Assembly (NCBI GenBank): GCA_028565635.1
Contig: JAOXYB010044193.1
Location: forward strand, 1-12,545
Length of the DNA: 12,545 nt
Reading direction: 5' to 3'
Source of the DNA: Phoronis ovalis
Taxonomy: Eukaryota > Phoronida > Phoronidae
The translations under genes and the position numbers were made by a program. This document shows positions 8,284-12,545 of this stretch, in pieces. The notes under the pieces are model-generated. The model worked only from the letters and a program-made list of their open reading frames with translations, was not told the DNA's origin and searched no databases. Every line of letters starts with the position of its first letter. The first letter of the stretch is position 1.

Positions 8284-8741
8284 AGTTTATATGCCAGATG
8301 TCTAATTTATACAGCTATGAACTTGGTACTCTAAAAAAACTACTAGATTCATTCATGTGTAATAAAGTTGTGAGTAACTTTAAATTCAAATCATGCTAAT
8401 GTGTGGATTATTTATTTTTTCATGTAATTACATAATTAGTATTTTTATTGTTATTGAAAAAAAATGACTATCATTTTATTTCTATTTGGCATGTATCCAT
8501 TTTTAATGTGTAAATACTGTAGCAATTTGTTTTGCAAATAACACTGGAAAAATATACCTCATTTAACCAGAAGTGTAGCGCAGTTAACACGTGTTATCTT
8601 GGGTCAAATCTTGTAACAATAAACTACCCACAATATGTAGAAGGAAATAAGAGCACAAATGACATAAATTACAGACAGTTCTTCATTCGCTACCTTCTTA
8701 AATGAAAGTGACAATTCTGTGTAATATTGACAAATAACCAA
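8284..8741. other. AT-rich intergenic spacer downstream of WDHD1
   Basis: No coding exon is recognised on either strand. The only feature of note is a short tRNA-like stretch near 8571-8615. Transcript 3' ends of the - strand gene probably lie in the right-hand part. Confidence 0.55.
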
Positions 8742-8747
8742 TTTATT
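8742..8747 (-). promoter_or_regulatory. Polyadenylation signal AATAAA for WDHD1 (putative)
   Basis: TTTATT on the + strand reads AATAAA on the - strand, 122 nt after the WDHD1 stop codon. This gives a short 3' UTR, and it is the first canonical hexamer downstream of the stop. Confidence 0.55.
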
Positions 8748-8869
8748 ACATTTTCACACTGAAAAATCTGTGGAGATGATATTACAATTTTGGCATTCAA
8801 TCATTCGCAATATCCAATCCAAAGTACAGCACAAATGAGATTTTAAAAGGTGCTTCTGTGACTGGCTAA
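8748..8869 (-). other. WDHD1: WDHD1 3' untranslated region (putative)
   Basis: Sequence between the stop codon and the first AATAAA on the - strand. No open frame or repeat is seen in it. Confidence 0.5.
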
Positions 8870-9064
8870 TTACTCTTTTCCAAATGCAAATCCAGCTAAT
8901 TTAGCATTAGTTGCTTGTGTTAATGGCTTCTTTTTTACTGGACTGTCATTGTGTATTTTTCCCTTAATTGCATCCGTGTCATCTGGTTTATTTTCATCAT
9001 CTCGTTTTCGTTTCTTGTTCTCTGTTTCTGCGTTATTCAGTTGTTTGGCTTTTTCTGCCAGAAC
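8870..9064 (-). CDS. WDHD1: WDHD1 terminal exon: end of HMG box, basic NLS-like cluster, C-terminal KLxxFAF
   Basis: Acceptor AATTTTTCCAG, phase 0, 64 codons and TAA at 8872-8870. It begins VLAEKAKQLN, completing the third HMG helix (vertebrate VWANKAKG). It continues with ENKKRKRDDEN, a likely nuclear localisation signal, then SPVKKKPLTQ, and ends NAKLAGFAFGKE. Vertebrate WDHD1 ends QKLSAFAFKQE, so the extreme C-terminus is conserved. Confidence 0.95.
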   Translation of the reverse strand, partial: VLAEKAKQLNNAETENKKRKRDDENKPDDTDAIKGKIHNDSPVKKKPLTQATNAKLAGFAFGKE

Positions 9065-12050
9065 CTGGAAAAATTATGCAACATACATTGTGTACTGCTA
9101 TACAACTTGTCACCAATAAATCAATATCCTTTTTTATAAGGATACCGATTTATTATCCTTTATCATTAAAAGGATATAATACATTTTGGACAAACATTTG
9201 GTGTGTTTGAAGGTAATGTTCATCATAGGTTATAGCTATGCCAACAAATCAAAAATATATAAACTTAAGCTTGAATCTTTTAAGTCAAAAGCAACAGAGT
9301 TTGAACATCTCTATATTTTTGATTGGTTGTCATGGGAAAATTGAGTTAATATGTTATACCTAAAGGATAGTGGTCATATATCCTCGAACAATATTCAATC
9401 TTATTTTTTCCCCTACACAAAATAACCACAAATACTTATTTGGTTTAAATGCAATAATGCATTAGTGAAGTTTTATAGACATTGACAAATTCCGATCAGC
9501 AGGTTGATATTTTACAAACAAAAAATAACTCTCAAACTGTTGAAATGACAAAATATGCAATTTTTAAGCAAAATGACTTTTATAATGGCCACAAAAATAA
9601 AGTAGATATACAAAAAAAAACTGATGGATATTTTAACCCATCACATGGAAATACAAGCTGCTTATACAAATACATATTACCATGCAAGGTTGCTTGAGCT
9701 CTGGTCGTTTTAAAGGAAAAGTATCCTATTAGTATCCTATTACCTAATAAGTCAAAGGTTTACAGTCGCAAAAAAATAATATTGTTCTAGGGATCCAAAT
9801 CATAAAGCTTAGCTAAGTAACTAATAAATGGTGAGAATCAATAGCTCCTTTTTTAAGCAGGGACGAACCATTGTCTACTAGTATTTACTAAATTCTGCAG
9901 CAAGCAATTACTGTAAACATGTTTCCCTATTTGTTACTTTGTACCTTTTTTTCAGCCATTGGGATTTCTCTGAACCTGTGTGCAGTAAGCACAGTTATAT
10001 CTTCTTCAGACATTTCAGGATTTTGTTCCTTCAGTTCAGCTCTATGTTCATTAACCCACAAGGAGAAAGCTGACATTTTTCTAGAAATACAATGAGCAAA
10101 ACATATGATTTTTTGACATGCAGTGCTATGTGATTATCACATATACATATTCAATATTAATACAGGTTGTGAATGCTGAACTGCTTACTTGCATGTTATT
10201 TCAAACAACTGCACAATCATCCATTGCTATTCACTAATAAAATCCAAACTAAGCTAAAAAAGACCAGAAAAAATATAAGTAACTTACTTTTTGGACTCCT
10301 CCTTTTGGTTTCTTTCAGTAATTTCTTCTCCTTGGTCTGTTTCAATTTTTGTTTGCTTCTGTACTATAAGTAATTTGCTTTGTGAACCCTGAAAAACAAC
10401 AAGCACAGTACTAGAAGCATAGGTCATATAAAGTAGCATGCATCAATATGCACCTTCCTTATTAATTAAAGGTACAGAAAAATGTAATACTGCGAAAGCT
10501 GACATTAATTATCCGAAAAACTAGAATAACAGTATCAACATTGATGTTACAACATATTGTAATAAATAATACCTAAAAATAATTAATAAATATAAATAAT
10601 AAATATAAATAATATGAGAAACACAACTTCCACAGCAAGTAATACAATGAACTGCCACCATATTTCATGCACGCGTACCTGTTTTGAGGTCTTTCTCTTT
10701 GATTCTTTGTCTTTTGGACTTTTAACTAGTGTTATTTTCTTGGAAGGTCTAATCATGCTGTCGAACACTTTCGTACCTGTACTTGATGAAGCACTTCTAC
10801 TGTCAGAACCTACCTACAATGCAGTGTTTAGAATTAGAAGTCGGCAATGGCGAAATTTTGTTCAAAAATATAAGTACGGTTGTATTTTAAAAATACAATC
10901 ACTGTGAATAGATTACTTTGTTGTATTAAGTCAAGGCCACTTGCAAAGCATTTTGCATAGCATTATGGCCCATTGTGTAGTGTTAACTTGTACATAAAAC
11001 CAATATTTTTCACTAATTTATTCCAAGTAGTAACAGGGCTAATGTTTCAGATATTTTGCACAATTTTATTCACTTTTCTATAAGTGCATGGTTAGTGACT
11101 TTACTAAATGCATGTAACAGTGTGCGCATTTGTTTTGTGAACATGCATTATCCTTTCTGAGATCATATTATCAATCAGTAATTCAGGAGTCCTGACTATT
11201 TTTAGTAGCAACAAGCCAACCACTGGTCCAACAATACTTACTTTGAATGGATTCTTGCGTCCTTGACTGTTTGGGAGTAACGATTTCATAGCACTTGAAT
11301 CCTTGCCCTTCATGACAAGCATGGGTCCAGATGGGGCAGACATGGCCTCCTCTGTCTCATTATTTTCCTGTACTTCCATAGCAACATCATTATTATCATG
11401 GTTACCATTTCTGTGGGACCACTCTGTCTCAACCCGATTATATCTAGAAAGCAAAATTAAGCAACAGTTCAGGCATTTCTAAAATAAGTTCCCATTGTAA
11501 TTGTATCGGAATCACTCAGAGTTCAGATGTACAAGTATAATGAGAGATGAATATCCCTCATCTGCTAGATGTCCCCAAGTACCTGGTTTTTAGAGTATTC
11601 AGTAAAGGTAAGTGCTTACTGCTACCACAGTGATACAATTGAAAATCAAATGTTTTTAAACATGTACAACCACTTGCCCACAGTGATAGTTGTTCCCAAG
11701 AATAGCATACTTGGTGAAAATCTCTCATCTGAGTTGACATAGCGTAACCCTAATTCTAAATGAATGCAATTCTGCTTCACATAATTATTAAAACATAACA
11801 TCAATTCTAAATCAGCCTACTCTGATCTGAAATCTGTGCCACAATCATTATTAATATAAATCTCTTCCTCCATTCCTGCTTTTGCCTGTTCCTCTTCTTC
11901 CTTGTGCTGTGCGAGTTCACTAATATGTTGAGCCAGCTGCATATGACGCATTCTGGTGGCATACTTGATAGCTAGTTGCAATGCATGCTGATTTGACATC
12001 AAGTGACAAATTTCAAGAGCCCTGCTTTCCCGGTCAGATTTGCATGCTAA
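8870..12050 (-). CDS. WDHD1: WDHD1/AND-1 (Ctf4) homologue, 3' part of gene (last six coding exons)
   Basis: Joined on the - strand: 12050-11821, 11443-11242, 10813-10679, 10388-10288, 10080-9945 and 9064-8870, giving the last 332 residues. Seen in order: a helical segment (residues 1-55) with ALEICHLMSNQ, LAIKYATRMRH and LAQHISELA; an acidic linker with TEWS; an SQGRKNPFKVG motif (about 137-147); a Ser/Lys-rich linker; an HMG box (about 223-278; MSAFSLWVNEHRAEL, NPEMSEEDI, RFREIPMAEKK); a KKRKR cluster; and a KLAGFAFGKE terminus. Known: this order is the C-terminal third of animal WDHD1 (human about 1129 residues), a nuclear replisome adaptor that links the CMG helicase with DNA polymerase alpha-primase and binds DNA through the HMG box. 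The WD40 repeats and most of the SepB/Ctf4-type domain are outside the window. All junctions are GT..AG and keep frame. It converges on WDR43. Confidence is high. Confidence 0.95.
9125..9176. repeat. Pair of hairpins sharing a TATCCTT/AAGGATA stem
   Basis: TATCCTT at 9125-9131 pairs with AAGGATA at 9138-9144. TATCCTTT at 9154-9161 pairs with AAAGGATA at 9169-9176. The same stem sequence is thus used twice within 52 bp. Confidence 0.65.
9364..9384. repeat. Third AGGATA/TATCCT inverted repeat
   Basis: AGGATA at 9364-9369 and TATCCT at 9379-9384, spaced by 9 bases. This is the same motif as the 9125-9176 hairpins but with the arms in the opposite order. Confidence 0.5.
9720..9741 (+). repeat. 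11-bp direct repeat AGTATCCTATT x2
   Basis: AGTATCCTATT at 9720-9730 is followed at once by a second perfect copy at 9731-9741, adding two more TATCCT motifs to this intron. Confidence 0.6.
9945..10080 (-). CDS. WDHD1: WDHD1 exon: HMG box, first two helices
   Basis: Acceptor TATTTCTAG, donor GTACAA (from 9944). One base plus 45 codons encode KMSAFSLWVNEHRAELKEQ, NPEMSEEDI and RFREIPMAEKK. This fits the HMG-box pattern (SAF.LW..E.R..L...NP.....I.......F..L...EK). The second-helix tryptophan usual in HMG boxes is Phe here, as in vertebrate WDHD1 (MIRFRVLSTEERK), which argues for orthology rather than a generic HMG protein. Confidence 0.93.
10081..10287 (-). other. WDHD1 intron, 207 bp
   Basis: Phase 2 intron with GTAAGT donor and TTCTAG acceptor. 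The open frame at 10173-10373 on + is antisense to the linker exon and not a gene. Confidence 0.75.
10288..10388 (-). CDS. WDHD1: WDHD1 exon: short linker before HMG box
   Basis: Acceptor GTTTTTCAG, donor GTAAGT (from 10287). Thirty-three codons plus two bases read GSQSKLLIVQKQTKIETDQ and then a Glu/Lys-rich stretch ending EESKK. It has no detectable domain and is fixed by clean splice sites and frame continuity with the HMG-box exon. Confidence 0.82.
10389..10678 (-). other. WDHD1 intron, 290 bp, with AT repeat
   Basis: Phase 0 intron with GTACGC donor and TTTTCAG acceptor, containing an AT-only tandem repeat at 10588-10613. Confidence 0.75.
10588..10613 (+). repeat. 13-bp AT-only tandem repeat x2
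   Basis: AAATATAAATAAT occurs twice in perfect tandem inside a longer TAAATA-rich stretch (about 10561-10616). This is simple low-complexity intronic sequence. Confidence 0.6.
10679..10813 (-). CDS. WDHD1: WDHD1 exon: Ser/Lys-rich linker
   Basis: Acceptor GCATTGTAG, donor GTACGC (from 10678). Forty-five codons in phase 0 encode VGSDSRSASSSTGTK, then FDSMIRPSKKITLVKSPKD and a basic end KESKRKTSKQ. Joined to the previous exon it reads NPFKVGSDS, like vertebrate NPFKVSASS, which fixes the acceptor. A second AG lies 4 bases downstream (TAGGTAG) and would shift the frame. Confidence 0.88.
10814..11241 (-). other. WDHD1 intron, 428 bp
   Basis: Phase 0 intron with GTAAGT donor and TTGTAG acceptor. 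No repeat or coding signal seen. Confidence 0.8.
11242..11443 (-). CDS. WDHD1: WDHD1 exon: acidic linker to NPFK motif
   Basis: Acceptor TTGCTTTCTAG, donor GTAAGT (from 11241). The first base completes a Glu codon, followed by 67 codons from YNRVETEWSHRNG to NSQGRKNPFK. TEWS and SSQGR.NPFK are landmarks in vertebrate WDHD1 (ATEWSQ, SSQGRVNPFK). The rest is low-complexity Asn/Glu and poorly conserved, as in other species. Confidence 0.92.
11444..11820 (-). other. WDHD1 intron, 377 bp
   Basis: Phase 2 intron with a weak GTAGGC donor and TTTCTAG acceptor. A short - strand open frame at 11558-11740 shows no similarity to WDHD1. Confidence 0.78.
11821..12050 (-). CDS. WDHD1: WDHD1 exon: end of conserved helical C-terminal domain
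   Basis: Acceptor TTGATTCCAG (12060-12051), donor GTAGGC (from 11820). Seventy-six codons plus two bases begin LACKSDRESRALEICHLMS and include LAIKYATRMRH, which match the vertebrate segments LSCKLERE..CVELADLM and LAIKYASRSRK. The exon then runs into KEEEEQAKAGMEEE. The frame would hit TAG directly inside the donor, so the intron must be spliced out. Confidence 0.92.
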
Positions 12051-12545
12051 CTGGAATCAAGAAAATATAAAATCAGTTATAGTCCATGCTTGCAAAAATT
12101 TTGCACAATGGCTGTTGATTTCTCACTGAACTGGGAAGAGCAACCACAACAATTAATACTGTTAAATTCACACCAGGCACATAAACTGTTTGATTGGTGA
12201 AAGTTTGTTATTGTAACTTGCATACAATGAGAATAAAGTGTATTAGTGCACGGATTGACAAACTGCATCACAATGCACACTATTTTGCATTATTTTCATA
12301 ATCATGTTTTATACAAGACACTAAACAAAGTATATATCTGATGTTTCTATACATGTGAAAAAGCATGGTAAAAGATTATTAATTTACTTAAACAAAGGTG
12401 TGACACACATTCGAAACATCCAGTTATAATACCAGCATATGTTAGCAAGCAATTAAAACTAGACATTCGGTGAGTTGTAAACAACTCTGAGAGTGTACCC
12501 CCAGCTGAGAATGTTGAATGTTGGAGAGATTGGCCTTAGGGAGGT
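12051..12545 (-). other. WDHD1 intron continuing out of the window
   Basis: Upstream (on the - strand) of the first visible exon there is no frame resembling the preceding WDHD1 residues, which in vertebrates are an Arg/Lys/Leu-rich helix. The stretch is therefore read as intron with the next exon beyond 12545. The - strand open frame at 12077-12280 is not recognised. Confidence 0.6.

Larger units (their letters stand above)
9065..9944 (-). other. WDHD1 last intron, 880 bp, with TATCCT hairpins
   Basis: Phase 0 intron separating the HMG-box helices. It contains a cluster of TATCCT/AGGATA motifs (9125-9741), several of them arranged as hairpins. The open frames at 8951-9210 (antisense to the exon) and 9482-9697 have no recognisable product. 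Confidence 0.8.

Noticed and set aside
8951-9210. Two + strand open frames of 62 and 80 residues
   Set aside because: They are antisense shadows of the terminal WDHD1 exon, whose - strand frame is clearly conserved.
10614-10907. 97-residue + strand open frame
   Set aside because: It is the antisense of the WDHD1 exon at 10679-10813; the - strand reading has splice sites and homology.
11104-11241. Continuation of the - strand open frame past NPFK
   Set aside because: The frame runs on by chance into the intron. A GTAAGT donor follows NPFK and the homologous continuation (VGSDS) is in the next exon.

Overview
This is intron-rich, AT-rich nuclear DNA from an animal, almost certainly an invertebrate. 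It carries the 3' parts of two conserved single-copy genes that converge on each other. Exons are short (59-230 bp), bounded by GT..AG introns of about 200-900 bp, and their joined translations match vertebrate nuclear proteins. I cannot name the phylum. No bacterial, organellar, viral or CRISPR feature was seen.

Layout. Positions 1-3288 look like the tail of a large intron of the + strand gene. The intron holds a decayed array of ~310-bp repeats (about 340-1665) and a 753-bp inverted-repeat element (1958-2710), probably a non-autonomous DNA transposon (MITE-like). Positions 3289-5428 hold the last five coding exons of a WDR43/UTP5 homologue (+ strand): the end of the Utp12 domain followed by a short acidic Ser/Glu/Asp tail. 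Its 3' UTR probably runs to about 5985. Positions 5985-8740 have no recognisable gene but contain a degenerate ~130-bp repeat, an 11-bp inverted repeat, a tandem duplication of ~245 bp and a weak tRNA-like relic. Positions 8870-12050 hold the last six coding exons of a WDHD1/AND-1/Ctf4 homologue (- strand): the end of the conserved helical C-terminal region, an acidic and basic linker with an NPFK motif, an HMG box split over two exons, a KKRKR nuclear-localisation-like cluster and the conserved C-terminal KLxxFAF motif. Both genes continue beyond the window at their 5' ends.

The two products work in different nuclear processes: WDR43 in the small-subunit processome and WDHD1 in the replisome. 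Nothing in the window implies a joint function, only convergent tail-to-tail neighbourhood with about 3.4 kb between stop codons. I found no clearly new biological system. The items most worth a second look are the inverted-repeat element, the repeat array in the WDR43 intron, and a cluster of TATCCT/AGGATA hairpins in the last WDHD1 intron.
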